Origin: Lepisosteus oculatus
Lineage: Eukaryota > Chordata > Actinopteri > Semionotiformes > Lepisosteidae
Assembly: GCF_040954835.1 (NCBI RefSeq)
Contig: NC_090711.1
Span: 7,757,501-7,821,500 of the forward strand
Length of the DNA stretch: 64,000 bases
Direction: 5' to 3'
The notes below the pieces were generated by a model. That model saw nothing but the letters and a program-made list of their open reading frames with translations. It was not told the origin of the DNA and did not search any database. Below, in pieces: positions 1 to 14,300 of this stretch. Position 1 is the stretch's first letter. Each line of letters begins with the position of its first letter. Position numbers and translations under genes: made by a program.

Positions 1-32
1 CCAGGTGGACCTGGAGGACAAATGGCTGGACA
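1..32 (-). CDS. col9a3: col9a3 exon 11 (NC3 cysteines and start of COL2; cut by window edge)
   Basis: Begins after a ttcttatag acceptor (33-41) with CPAICPPGPPG. The two cysteines are the NC3 residues that make interchain disulfides in type IX collagen. The exon continues past position 1. Confidence 0.88.
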
Positions 33-3000
33 CTATAAGAAGACAGGGGACAAACGCATCACAATTACTTTTGACACAGCATAACAGCACTCATCTTCCC
101 AGAAGAAATCACATTCCCTTAGAGGCATTCAAAAATACATAAAACAGAATACAAGCCTAAATACTACCCCTCCCGCTAATACATTCAAAAACCTGACAAC
201 CCCTACAAGAAAATGAAACAGGTGAGGCATGTAAAATAGCTATGATGGTACTTTATATATGGCATTGCAACTCATGAAATCCGAATTTAGACATTTTCTT
301 TTTTAAATAAGAGGAGCATCTTATAACATTTCAAATTCAATATTATCTCTATCATGCTGAAATGCTTAAAACATATGTTGCTGTTACTTATGATCTAGTT
401 GATTTGATTGCAAAGGATAGTAGTATTGGTGGTACCTGAATTTTTCAGCCATCTTAATCTTCTTAAACCCGAAAGATTAGTGTCTCATGTGGAGAGATTT
501 TTCTTTAAGACAGCTCACTCTTTAAAGCCAATGGATGTCAAAATTACTATATAAATGACAAATTCCTAATATTTTGCCCATGTTTATTTCCTTTCGTGTC
601 CAGTCAAGTGAAATGACCTAATCAAAATGTATTTTTGTCTGAAGGATTAGATACTTTTTTTCTTTAATAGAGACAGCTTTGGCTATTTTCCGCCTTTCTC
701 AATCTGGTTTAATTTATGGTAAAATAAAATAACTTATTGCCATTTCTGCTTCTACAGTCAATCTAAATCTACAACGGTTCAGGATGTAGTCTAAAAAACT
801 ATATTTGGAAAGAGACGATAACAGGACATTAACCACATTCATTGGACTTTTCATTCATTCCCCCCCCCCAACTATATCCATTTGTTAAATAGAAATTCTA
901 TTTAACAGGCACACAGATGAAAAGAGATGAAAGAGGAAGCTTACCACAGCCTCACCACTGCCCTCGGGGAAAGCCCCAGGAAGACCCTTTGGGAAAGAGG
1001 ATAAGGGTGAGGGCATTGTCAGAGGGGCAGACAGGGAACTACACAGGAACGGGAACAGCCCACATGGTGTAGACAGCTATACGATCAACTAGCAGAGCTC
1101 TTAAAAATTATGTACGTCATACTACATGGTCATGAGCTTTAACAGTAGCCATTGCTATGTACAAATACATGGGCAGCACTAACACTGGCCACATGGATCA
1201 GAAATTCTGTTTTTTGCTATTTATGATCAATAGTACTGTTATTCAGAACACCTCCACATTTAGAGTTGATTTGGGTTAAGCATGTAAATTAATAAAACTT
1301 TATTCTGATGATTTTTAAAACATAAAAAATGACCGTGGTCTCAAGTTAATTTTCTTAACGTTTGGTTTTGTAATATAAGGTAACTTAATAAGAGAAACTG
1401 GTACTCGTGCACAGGTGATGTATCTGGGGTGATTTTACTGTAGATCAGATTATTTTGATATCTTCACAACAATACACAATCTGGGCTCTTCAAAGTTAGC
1501 AATCTGAACAAGGGCAGGAGTCACTTGTAGCAGGTAGATATGCAATGAAAGGGGATGTTCACTCATAGCACCGGCTATTTCCTACACTTCACTGTGTAGG
1601 AAAGGAAACTTTTTGTGATGCCTCAGCTAAAGCATGAGCTTTGCAGCATGACCACTAGAGCACAGCAGTATGGGACTGCAGCTGGTAGGACCATAGTTGG
1701 ATTATCTCATTTTAAAGAAATAGTTGTATGTGACAGTGCTTTGACTTCAGATTCATTATGATGCATTTAGAAAATTATGTGTATTTTGAACACAAGTACT
1801 TTGAAACCTGGACTTCCAATAGGGTTTATCTGAGCCAGTTCCATACTTACTGGTGGTCCAGGAGGTCCAGAAGGACCAGTAGATCCAGGAGGGCCTTCAG
1901 GTCCCTGAAAGTTAGAGACAAAACAACTAATTAATCCCAGCAGAATCTGCTATGGGTTTAACTGCACTAAGTTACTAGAGGCCCTCAGGGTGTGCGGACG
2001 CCACACCTGATCATTACCTCCACCTCAACTGTGAGAACTGTGACAGTGACCTACATGGAACTTGGGCTGCACCTATTCAGTGAATGTACTCCGGCACAAT
2101 TATGAGCTCTCTGATGATTCGTTCTGCCCTTGATTTTCTGAATTATCTTATGCTTCACGTTTGTGCGAAGAGGAGACTTGAAAATCCGCCGTGACTATCT
2201 CTAGATGCGTGTTTTCTGTTTTTCCATGCTTTTCAATATCTTCTAATTAGTCACTGCTTAGCTTACTTACTATTACCTGATATTGTAAATATAGGGAAAG
2301 GAATGACAGAGTAATTGAGCAATGGTGCTACATTTATTACACAATCTCTCACATTTTAATGGTTAAGGCTTGAGGATTCCAACCCTGGACTAAACCTTAG
2401 CACTTTCTCCACTTTAACTACTTGTACAGTATTGCAGCAAACAATATTAATTGCACCATGATAAAAATGGTTAATGTACTCCTGTTGTGAAAGGCATTCT
2501 GAAAATTGATAGTGAGAAAAGCCAGCTGTGACATTCAAGAAAGGAAGATTATTCACACACCTAATTAAAGTTAATTCTGTTCTGATTGCATAAAGTTTGG
2601 TTAAATCTTAAAGGTAATTCATTATCAACACATTCAATTACTGAAGTGATTCAAATATCACATCATAAGTACTGGGAAAAATGGTGGACTAGATGCCAAA
2701 TCCTCAGACAAACACACAATGGTGGCTGTATATCAAAAACTACTATCTGCCCGTGGATCTTGCAGTATTTGTCTCCTCATTTCTGAGACGAGCTGGCTGT
2801 GATCTGATCAGAACCCAGGCAAATTATAATAACTTGCTATTACGCCCAAAGTGCTGCTTATAAAAATAATCTTTTAACTTTAAAATCTGAAATATAATAA
2901 ATTCTATACTGCATTGGAACTTAAAAAGTATTTAAACCAAAGTAGATGACTCCATTACACACAAACAATTTAGTTGGTTCATTTTATAACTTGGGTCTCT

Positions 3001-5352
3001 TTTAGGATGTGTTTTAAGACTTGGGTGGAGCCAAAGCTTTATTATAGGCCCTTTGTCTGTAGTAGTAGCTAAAGCTATCAGATTTAGCGAAGGACCATAA
3101 GGATCAACAGCTCAGTCATGACATGCTCAGGGTGAAAGTGGTGGGTAGCTGATAAATGTTTTACCTGCTTATTCCTAAATAAGGCTTAAACAGTGGAAGC
3201 AGTTCCATTATTGGCTTTTCCATTATCTTTTAGAATGTCTATAGACATGTGTACAGTATTAGCAGCCCAGGACAACTTTAGACAGTAATACACATGGAAC
3301 ACCAGATGATGTCTTATTATTGGTTTAAGTCAGAGAATTGCTAACCTGAAGCACCTGAAGTCTTCTCTTCTACCTATTTTGTCTAAGTAAACTAAAAATA
3401 AACCACCTTTAAAAAAATCTTTTAAATCTTAAGATCAAAACAATGAACCACTCTGAATTTCTCCCCAAGACACTGAAAAGGACGTCTGATAAAATCAAAT
3501 GCAATTTCATCTGGATATGCCTCAAGAGAGTTTCTTGTTACTGCTGTGAGTGTAGGTATTCAGGTGTAATACAAACTATTTGAGATCAACATTTCTGTAG
3601 TGTGTATGCTAGTGCATGTCTGTTTTTATTGCAATAAGCAGGCTTCTGCTGAATTACCTGAAGAAAACTAACTTGAAAATGTTGTCTTTTATTGTATTGT
3701 ATTGCTGACACTGTATTGTGTTTTATTAAGCTTTCTATAAGCTCTATTCAGATATTGCACACCTACTTTGGTTTTATAGTGTCTGTCAAGATAAGTGAGG
3801 GAGTCTCATTTTTTTTATGGTAATTCAAGAAGCATGAAGGCGAGATACTTGAACCAGCAATGATAGCAGCAATCAGATGAGCAGTTTGTAGCGTGAAGGT
3901 CTTTCACTGCGTTTAATTATTCATTGCTTTCTAGACCATCTAAAATATAGCACTTTAAAATCATGTGTTACTAAACATGAGAATGTGAGAACTTCTACAG
4001 TGTTGAAAATGTGTTTTTCATGGACAAATTCCTTTAACGTCTTGTATAATGTACTGTATATAAACCTATTCAAATCATTGAACTGTTTTTGAAGCTTTCA
4101 AAGCACCTTGCTAAAAACAAACAAAAAAAAAATAACATCATCAAAGATTAAATCTGAAAAGGAGACAGTCGTCAAAAACAGCATAGTCATGGGACCTCAT
4201 GAGTAGATCTCAAAACAGGGAATCAAAAGACTAACAGGACAACTATAAAAGCATTTTGCTCCAGCTTAAAAATGAGTCTTATGTTTATTTCTGTTTTCCC
4301 CACCTAGATTGTAGCTTGGGGGTGGAACAATAATGTGCTGGTTAGTTCTGTAGCCTCGCAGCTCCAGGGGTGGGGGGTTAGTTTTCGGATTTGGTGTCTG
4401 CGTGCCTTTTTTCACTGGAACTGAAGTTTTACTCCAGTCTCTTCTGTTTCCTCCCACTTCCCAAAGACATGCAGGATAGGTGCAATGTCCTGATCTCTGG
4501 TCTCCACAAGGGTGGTAGCTAGGCACCCCTACCCTGTCAAGACTGGCTCTTGTGCCTGTCTGCCCTAGGTTTGGAATAAAGTACGTTGTATAAAATAATT
4601 CCCTTGCATTTTTAACCAAGATCTTCAATGTCATGAGTGAGCAAGTGCTGTCACTCTGCAGAATCAAACGGGTAATGAATGCCATGTGATGCAATGCATA
4701 CTTCGTTAGCTTAAATGTCCTTTGCATGTCCTTTCCTGTTGCAAATGTTACAGGTTTCACAAACCATACTGAGGTGTTGGTTTCCTTTTATCTCTTTTCC
4801 AGTATCATTCTGCAAAATGTTTGAATGGGGAGATGCATCAGTATGTGTTGACACCGGAAGAAGGCTCAATAGCCAACATGCTTGTGTTCCTCTTTCTAAT
4901 TTTCAGCGTGGAACTGACCTTTTCCTATTCCATGACTCCATGTGCTTCACATGCGTTGAGGACTACTAGGCAGCGTGTTTTGCAGCTTGACTTTAACTGT
5001 TACCTCGCCCACCTTGCAGTCTGGATTTTGCACTGAGCGATTTTCATCTGTTTGGTCCAAAGGCAAAAGCTCTCTGTATATAAGGTTGGAGTGACAATGA
5101 GGTCCAACTGCAAGTGTTGTGATGGCTCAGGGTTCAACAAGCATGAGGATATTGTGGGTGTCTGTAATCTAGTGACATGGTGGCAAAAGAGGGCTGTGAA
5201 AGCAGAGTGGACTATCCTAAAAAAAGAGTCAACTCAACTCACCGGAGGACCCTGTGGCCCTAATCCTCCTGAAAGTCCTGTGGCTCCAGGGGGACCCTAG
5301 AGAGATGAAACAAGACACACAGACACATGCATACCCAACACACAAACCATAT

Positions 5353-5386
<34 letters not shown>

Positions 5387-8300
5387 ACCCGTTAAAAAAG
5401 CTTCCGCTATATGAAAAGCATAGTTTGAACACAAAAATATGACATATACTGTACTGCAAAAAAAATACATATACAAGTCAAATTACAAAGAATAATAAAT
5501 ATCTATTACACTATTAGTGCAATTAAAATTAACAGCCAACGAATGGAGCTTTATGTCATACTGAAATTATCTGCGAAACCTACAGTGCAAAATACACCAA
5601 AGAAAAAGAACATTAGAAAAGGATTTTCCACCAAACTTTAAATATTTGGTGCTACTCTGAACAAAGTAAATAAATAAATAGGAAAGGATAAATTTGTACC
5701 TTAGATGCATGGTTGTGCAAATTGTCCACTAAATTAATGCACATTTCACAGAAAACATATTTCAATTTCCAGGCCTTTAATAATAAAAATCACTTACTGG
5801 TGGTCCTGGTTTCCCTCTGCCCTAAGAAAAATAGGGGGATACATATGAAGACACACACTGCTATTCAAGTACACAATTGTTCAATATTTGTTTGGGTAAA
5901 ATGTTGCACTAGCATCACTCGGTCTACTCCATTTTTCCAAGGGGTAATATTTCTAATGCTATAATTTAAATTATATATATAATGTTCCAGAGAAGTACAG
6001 CAGAAATAAAAAAGCTGCTTATAAACACTGTGTTGCCAATTAACATGCATTGCTAATTTTAATAGCCTAACCTTATTTTTAAGCCATGTTAGTAATTCCC
6101 ACTTTTATCAAATTAGTAAATTAAGGTTTAGTATCAGGAAGAAAATGGTCATTGGGGAGCAAATTCCAAAAGCGCAATGCTTATCTTTATCTTCCAGCAA
6201 ATATTCCACTTCAGAACAATTGTGTTAAAGATGTGCTGGAAATTTCAAAGTGAGTGACCTCACCAGGTGGGGTTGCCAAGCCTGTAATTATGATCTGTCT
6301 AACATCCTTCCATTTTCTAACCACTTTATCTTTCACAGGGTCATGGGGGAGCTGAAGCTTTTCCTGAGAAGCAAAGGGTCAGGGACGCCGGGCACTAGAA
6401 CGGACACACAGACACTAACACAAGCAGACGTCACCTCTGTTTTCACTGGCCATACATTTACAGATGGTTGGTACCTGTAGCTACAATGATACCAATGTTA
6501 CAGCTGGTGGCAGCTACAATGAATGGGCAATTTCTTTTGCCCGCATTACTATAACTGTGGCAAATACTTGTTGCATTTCGTCGCACTCTTGACTCGGGTT
6601 TAATAAAGAGAAGAAAATTACAATACTTACAGGAGGCCCGCCTGGACCAGGAGGTCCTGGTTCCCCCTAGAAAGAGATGAGATGAAGCAAGATTACTCTT
6701 CTGAAGCCAGTTAAAACAACTACAACTACACAAGTGTTTCTTTCATAGTATGCAGACGAAAATCCAGTAAATTGTGTGATGAAGACTTTTCACTTTTACT
6801 GAGTCTCATGTATATCTACAAAGGGGTTTCACAGTCCACATATCTGTCTTTCTCTTGGGAACACACACACAAAAATCAAGCACCAGCTGTATTAAGTTGA
6901 GTTTGAAATGTAGCCTGAAAGCAGGCTTGGTGTCTCTTGGAAGACAACATTTCTAAATTGGTTCTGTGATTTCAAAGTAGTGAGTACATTGATGCCAAAA
7001 TTTTATTCATGTAGAAATGCCATTTAGGATGAGGTCAAAATATGTTCAGGGGGAACATGACTGAAGTGTATATATTAATTGGAAGACGGCAGAAGAAACA
7101 AAGCACAGAATGTGTCCTGCTAAAAGATACCATATTAAATCAGTGGTGTCCAACCAAGCTAAAAGGAGACCGCCCCAGTTTGTCAGATGTGTTTGAAGGT
7201 TATGTAAAGTGACAGTAAGGGAATCCTGACTAAATTAGTTAACACGATCGTGCCATTCTACACTCCTTTAAACACCTGCGTAGCAACTGCACAGCAGTAA
7301 ACACAAAGGAGTACACAAGGGCGCAAACTGCTTTGTGAGAGACCCTTTCCCTCATAGTATCTGCAAGAAACCACTTGTCTCACCAGTCCTTCAAGTTTTA
7401 GTTTATAAATAAAATCCCCAAGAATAAAACAATTTGAGAAAATAATATATTGTCAAATATTTTGCTAAAACTATTTAGCGAGAAGGGAATCAATTAAATG
7501 CCATCCATCAGCTATCAGAAATGTCTCTATTGCTGGTTGAAGTATACTCACAATAATAAGATGCAGAACAAATAGTTATTCAATAGGGACAGTGACATAA
7601 CCAAATTAAAGTGCATATTTTAATCCCATGAAGAAGATTCTTTAATTAAATCTTTGGAAAAACAATTCTTTCTCCACAAAGTGGTAAAACCTGACAAATA
7701 GCTAATGCCATATCTAAAACCATGTACACTGTAGCTACTGGAATGTAAGACAGACTTACTAATTACTATAATTTCCCATGATGTTAATATGCTTTAAACC
7801 ATCACCCTTTCAATTGAATGTAAATCCTCTCATGCTGATCTAAAGCAGAATACCTATTTTCTTAAAACAAAATACTTAAAAACACATTAAAAACTAATCG
7901 TATTTCTAAAACCTTTATGCAGTTACTGTATATAAACTATCAATGCTTTCAGATTTTCTTCTGGTTTGGATTAGAGGGGATCTTGCTTCACGCAAGATAC
8001 AAAGAGAGGGTAGCACAGGCTGAATCTCTGCAAACACATGCTAGCTAAATGCCCCCTAGTGGATACATGTTGGCAAACTCTACTGGGCTTATTTCTGACA
8101 ACAGTTTTAACCTCATTTTCCTTCAGTTCAAAATGAGATTTTTTATAATCTTGAGAATACAAGAATTCAGGCACAGTTCTAAGACTAAAGGGAGAACAAA
8201 CCACTTTGCTCCTCTTCATTCAGCATATAATTGCTATCTCTTCCAGGACCTGATGCTTTAACTTCTTGCAGAAACCTTTTAGAAAAAAGCCAGTACTTTT

Positions 8301-11300
8301 CTTTCCCCTTTTGCTATCAAGCAAAATGTTCTGAGAATTATTTAGTTTTCAAATCCCCACCAAGACACTTGGAGTTTTTGTTTACTTGCATTTCATAATA
8401 ATTAAACATGCAATAACTACACATGCACGTTCCTTCAACATGAGTAAACAAGATTCCAAGAAGGACGCTTCTGTCTAATGACTGTTCATAACTCCCTTCC
8501 ACAAAAGTAAAAGACCTAGGTGCTACCACAGACAATTCTCATATGTTTGGTCACATTCTGTAGTACATTAAGGGTAAATGAGTTCAGATAAAGGATACTA
8601 ACAATTATCCTTTACAGTTCTGTTATACTTTATCATTTATGATTCTATTGACGAATTCCTAATGCAAGAAATTGTAAACAGCTAATAAAGTGATCTTATC
8701 TTACAGAATTATTTGCTGTTCTATGGGATCCCTGTTAAAAATTAATTAATGAATGCTTTGTTTTCTACAGTGAATCAATGATAAGAAATAAGAAGGTTCA
8801 ATTAATAAATGAGAATTGTTTGATAAATCATATGTATTCGACTGGATTATAGAATAAAAAGTTTCAAATAAAGGTTTGCAACATTATTATCTGTGATTGT
8901 GTCCTCTCTTGTGTGTATATTAAGTGTATCCCAATTAATTTCTCCTATTAGTGAACAAAAAAATCTGACTAATAAATAAGTACATAGTCTTTTATAAATT
9001 AGACTAACAATAATGATCTTATGATATCAGCTTTGATATGTACATACACAAAAGCAGAGATTTAAGTCTCTGTGGATGTCTATACAGAGACTGAGTACAA
9101 TTGTGCACATTCCAGATAGGATTAAGACATTCACAGCCATGGAAAAGTAAATCTTGTTCATCCAAAACCTCATTAAAAAGATTCCCACTAAGAATTCACA
9201 CCAGACTGACAAATGTAGCCAGACAGTGCAGCACAGTGCAGCACAAACAAACTGGGACCTGGTACTCAAATTAACTCTTCTAAGAACTGCAAATATTTAT
9301 CACAAATCTTCGACTGCAGAAATTACTATAACTGTGGCATAGGGACATACCCATCCTACGCAGTAAAAAAACTCAGAACAAGAACAAACTTAATTAAAAT
9401 CAGAAAGAAGAGGATAATGTTCAACTTTTATTAATTAATGCCTTGAATTGTGTTTTAAATGTTTAAACATCAATCCTGTTACATAATATAAATAAAATAA
9501 AAAAGATAACTGTTTCTTATATTTCTTATTTCAACAGAAGGAAAACAATCATTACACATAACATACAGTGTCAATTAATTTTCAATGAATTTAGAAAGAG
9601 TGATTCAACATTGTGCAAATCCTGTGAGTTTAACCAAGAATGCAACACAGATTCAATTAACCTGAAAAAAAAACCCTGAAATTCCACTAGACAGAACTAA
9701 TAACCCACATTTTAACTTCTTTTTAAATGTAAAAATATGGTGAAATAAAAAAAAAACATCATTAATGAACTTTGAAATAATGGAAAACACCAGAAACATC
9801 TTGAAGAACAAGAGATTAGCAGATGTTTGTCCTGTAAACAAGCTGGATTATAGATTTTATCTATTAGGAAGGAACACGCGTCAAGCTTAGGGAGTTTGTC
9901 ATGAGCATACAGCTGCATGAATTATGGGTATGAATATTAATCAGCCCTCATCCAGTCATAATGTTGGGATTGTACAAGACCTAAATAATACTTCTAAATG
10001 TAACCCATACTGATCTATCTTGGATGAATCAGAATGATAGTATAAAAACATTTCTGAATAACTGTTTTTGTCTCCTCATATGAATATCGTTATGACACTG
10101 AGGAAGGTGTTCCATCGGGCTTTTGGTTGTACTTACTCTTGGTCCAGGTGGCCCATCTTTGCCAGCTTTGCCATCAGCACCCGTTAAACCCTGGAGACAG
10201 AAGAAAGATCTGTAATGACTGTGTCTATCCAACGATGAAACATGGGAGAAGACGCATGGAAAAGCAGGCGATGGTTTTTGTTAAGGTGAAACACTGTTTT
10301 GAATTTGACACTGACGGAACAGTTCTGAGCCTGGCACAGGAAAATAAAAGGGCAGTGACCTTCAGGAACTGTTGGTTTACCTTGTTCTTTGTTAACAATA
10401 GCTGCTTTACTGATGGACTTGCTTGTACCACCACCTGAAGGATAGCAGTTGTGACTGCAGCACAGTTAAGATTACCCACTGTATGTGATTATTTAGATTC
10501 AGCATATTTTAGCAGGTAAGACATTGTCAGATGTGCCCAGCAACAGCTGTCAGTTCTGCAATGTTCAATATCGATGTGTAATCGTAATGGCTGCAGTTTT
10601 TGAACTCACCATGAGAGAACTGAGTTCTAGGTTGATGTGGGCCAATAATTACTTACATCCACTCCAGGAAGGCCAGGAAGCCCTGCATTTCCTGCAGATC
10701 CAGGTCCCCCTGCTTTTCCTTTGGGTCCCTAAAGCAAAATGAAGTACTAAATACTGTGTACAAAACCACACAACATGCCCCACACGTATGCCACTTTAAG
10801 CCCTGCTCGACAAATGAAGACTTGGTGCTGTCATCTATAAGGCTGCATTAGGAATTGGTCCAGTAGTCGCCATTTTTCTTTCGCATGGAATCTCCACTCA
10901 TACGTTGTTGTCAATGACTCTGATTTGTGAACCATCAAAGAGGGAGAATGAGAACACTGCATGCTCACCAACACTGCTAGATCTATAGCAACAACAGGTG
11001 AATCTCAAAGACTGAAGGTTTGGTAAGGGTTTCAGCACTGAGTTTGCACTGTTGCCTAGCAAGTTAAGAATAGACCAACCGAGTCAAGCCCTACCACTCC
11101 AGGTGAGCCTCATCCAGCTGTGCCACACTGCAAGAGGAATATGGGCTATGAGACATAGATAAGGACATAGCCCTGACTTGAACCATTTGTTCACAGGAAG
11201 CGCCCAGGTAAGTCAGTCACAAATAAGACTACTGAATGAGATAACTGGCATCCTCTCAGCAAGATCTCATCACAGAGATGATGACTATCATCATAGGGAA

Positions 11301-14300
11301 CCAATAAGCAGGACAAAGAGTATGAATGGAAGCATTAACCAACCTCTCTCTTAGTTACCAGACAATTCATAATGAGATGTATAAAGTTCAATCTGCCCTT
11401 TCCCAAAATGTTCAATTTGTTTCTAGGTACTTCTGCTATGTTTATATAAAGAAACCCCAGCGGGAAACCCTGTTCTGTAATTCTGTATAGTAAAACACCA
11501 GGTGACGGTAGCACAAATCACCTGAAATATACATTTTGTATTTTGGAAGTCAGGAGTTAAGCTTCCCTCACCTAGCACATCAGCCTCAATGTACTAAACT
11601 GCTCCGCCCTTAAACTCAAGGAAGGAAGTTTAAGGAACTCTTAAATGGAAAGGAAGAACTAGGGGAAAGATTGAACTTACATTACTGTATGCAACTGCCT
11701 ACATATTAGTTAAAAGCAAAGCTTTGCAAATGGGCACAAACCATTTATTACAAGATTTGGGTTCTGAAAAATTATAATTCCTTCCCTTTGCCAGACTTTG
11801 ATTTAAAAAATGACTTGCAGCAATCCAACAGAAAATGGTTTCATCATCTGTCAGAGCTGATCCCTAAGAATGTGGACAGTTCATTCAGTGGATGCAAAAC
11901 ACAAATTCATGTACCCTGTGATTTGATCCTTTCCATACTGTATCAGAAGTAGTTCATAATGCATCTGGTATAATAATATTGTAAGAGAGTTAAGAAACAT
12001 AAAAGATATTTTTAAAATACTCACAGGCTTGCCAGGAAGTCCGGGGGGACCAGGTTTTCCCTGTAAAAAGATAAAAACATATAATTTAAGAAAAGTATCA
12101 TGTTAAAGTATGTCAAACAATGTTGACAAAGACTGAGAGTTTGCTCTAATTAAGTCAATTGTAACCTAGGAAAGCAATCAAACAGAGTTTTGATTTTAAA
12201 CTAGTATTCAGGGTATGATATATATGTTTTGTAAAGCAAAAAACAGTCCAAGGATATAGTTACTGATATTAAAGTAATAACATGCATATTTCTGCACATA
12301 GTATTTGAATTATCCATGAGAGGAGCATCAAAGTTTAAAATGACCCACTTAAAGGTTGATGGATATGCTGTTTTTGATTGTAAATACTAATAAGAAAGAC
12401 AAAGAAATTAATATTTTGTGCCAAAATGAAAAATGTATCCCTGAAGTTCCATGAAGTCCCAAATGTAGTTTTATTAGACAGAAACAGGATATGGATAGTT
12501 GCTTGAAGTGGAAAATTCTCTTCTAGTCTTGTTTACAGTGATCCTGGTTTATTTATGGTGTACAAAGGCAGGATAAAATGGTTAATTGATCTTGTTTGCA
12601 AAAGTGAAATTTTTTACTTGATAAAAAAATCATATAATTATGTCCAATCATACAATAATCCTAGCCTATTTTTTGTTTAGGATCAAGAAAAATGCTAAAT
12701 TACAGCCTGTCTTCCATAAACCCCATGAAGGCGGCAAGATGCAGAGCCAGGGGGTTCTTTAATGTTTCATTATTTATTATTCATTTCACGGACAGGAAGA
12801 AGAAGCCAGGTGTGTATTTGGGATTGAAGTAATTTACCAAACTGCAGCAGGGAAGATACAGAAGGAGCTGCTGTTGGTGCAGACTGGGAACTGGAAATGA
12901 ACTGGTAAATACAGGCCTAACAAAAGAGCAGTTACAACATTCTGAATGATCATTGAAATCCTATTAGTACAATGAACATCAAACATTCTTGAAATCTGCT
13001 TTATATCATAAAATCAGATCAAACATGGCAAAAGCTACACACGGAAAAGATCGCATAAATAAAATATATCTAGAAAACACTATAGAAATATTTAGAAAAC
13101 ACTGTATACCACAAATACCATAAATAGTTCATTGATACTTCACATTGTCATTATATACAACAATGCAGGTTTCAGTGGAGTCAAATTGATACTGTATACA
13201 GTAGCACAATTAGAACAACTCCATCTAAAGTCTGTTTAATGATAAGAACCAGCAACTTAAGTATTATAGCCTGCTATCACCCTGCTATATGAATAAAATA
13301 TTGTAAGACATGGCTGAAACAAAACCACCCAATGGTGCAGACAGGAAGGCCTGCAGGATCAGTAGTACTTTTGCTCTAGAGATGTGCTGCAGTACTAAAC
13401 GCTAAGGGGTATAATATGTTCTTTTGTGGTGTAATAACAAGAACTTTACTATCTTTATTGCATTCTGGTCCATTACAATGAAATCAGTTGTACGTAGCAA
13501 ACTAGTTTTATTCCCATTGACGCAAAGTTGCACACCTTCATTCTGGTGAAGCATTTCAAATGACATTATCAAAAGACCAAATTAAAGTCGTTTCTCTAGT
13601 TGGTAAGCAAGATCTTCCAAGGCTAATCCGGTACTTATCGGATCAAAAGAAATAAAAATCCGAGCTAAGTGAATGATGCGGAAGATCTCGGGGCTTTTGA
13701 TATCAGACTAAGTGGCTATTAGGAGCTGTGAATAAAACTTGTTGCAGTTTTGTCTCCAGAAGTAGGAATAATGATGTTGATACAGTAAGCAGTGCTTTTC
13801 TAGTGGCAGATAGACGCCCTTTCACTCCCCACGCCCTCCCCTTAAAACCGGCAGGTTCCCACTCACATCGGTGCCGTCCTTCCCCAGGGGTCCCGGGGGT
13901 CCCGGCAGCCCTATCGGTCCCCGAGGGCCTGGTGTCTGGCGCACAAAAACACACAGTCAGCATAAACAACAGCCGCTTGCGTCTGGACAACAGGTAAAAG
14001 CACATCCATCACACAAACATCTAGTGCGTAAAAAACATCCAGAGCAACATAGACAACAATCTCAGAGGTATGAGCTGTACAATTATAAATTGTGGTCTTC
14101 ACTGAGATCTTCAAAATGTCTTCAGCCATATTCCGCAACACATAGCTTTATAAAGTCATACATGTTGAAAAGCGGTGCACAGAAAAATAAAACCCTGACA
14201 ATATTCGAGGCGCTTTAACGCATCAGTGGGGCTTACTGAGCGCTCCCCGTGTTTTACCAAACTTTAGAGTTAAATGTCCGCGCTTTCCCAAAAAAGACTA

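Noticed and set aside
4266..4760. 164-codon minus-strand open frame
   Set aside because: No family motif, overlaps a decayed SINE on the other strand, no supporting splice structure.
6545..9339. Shared 18-mer attactataactgtggca at 6545-6562 and 9322-9339
   Set aside because: The match does not extend beyond the word, so it is too short to support a repeat family.
13703..14218. Several 76-115-codon frames around 13.7-14.2 kb
   Set aside because: They are shadows of the GC-rich col9a3 exon 2 (13867-13935) and its flanks; only the Gly-X-Y frame is real.
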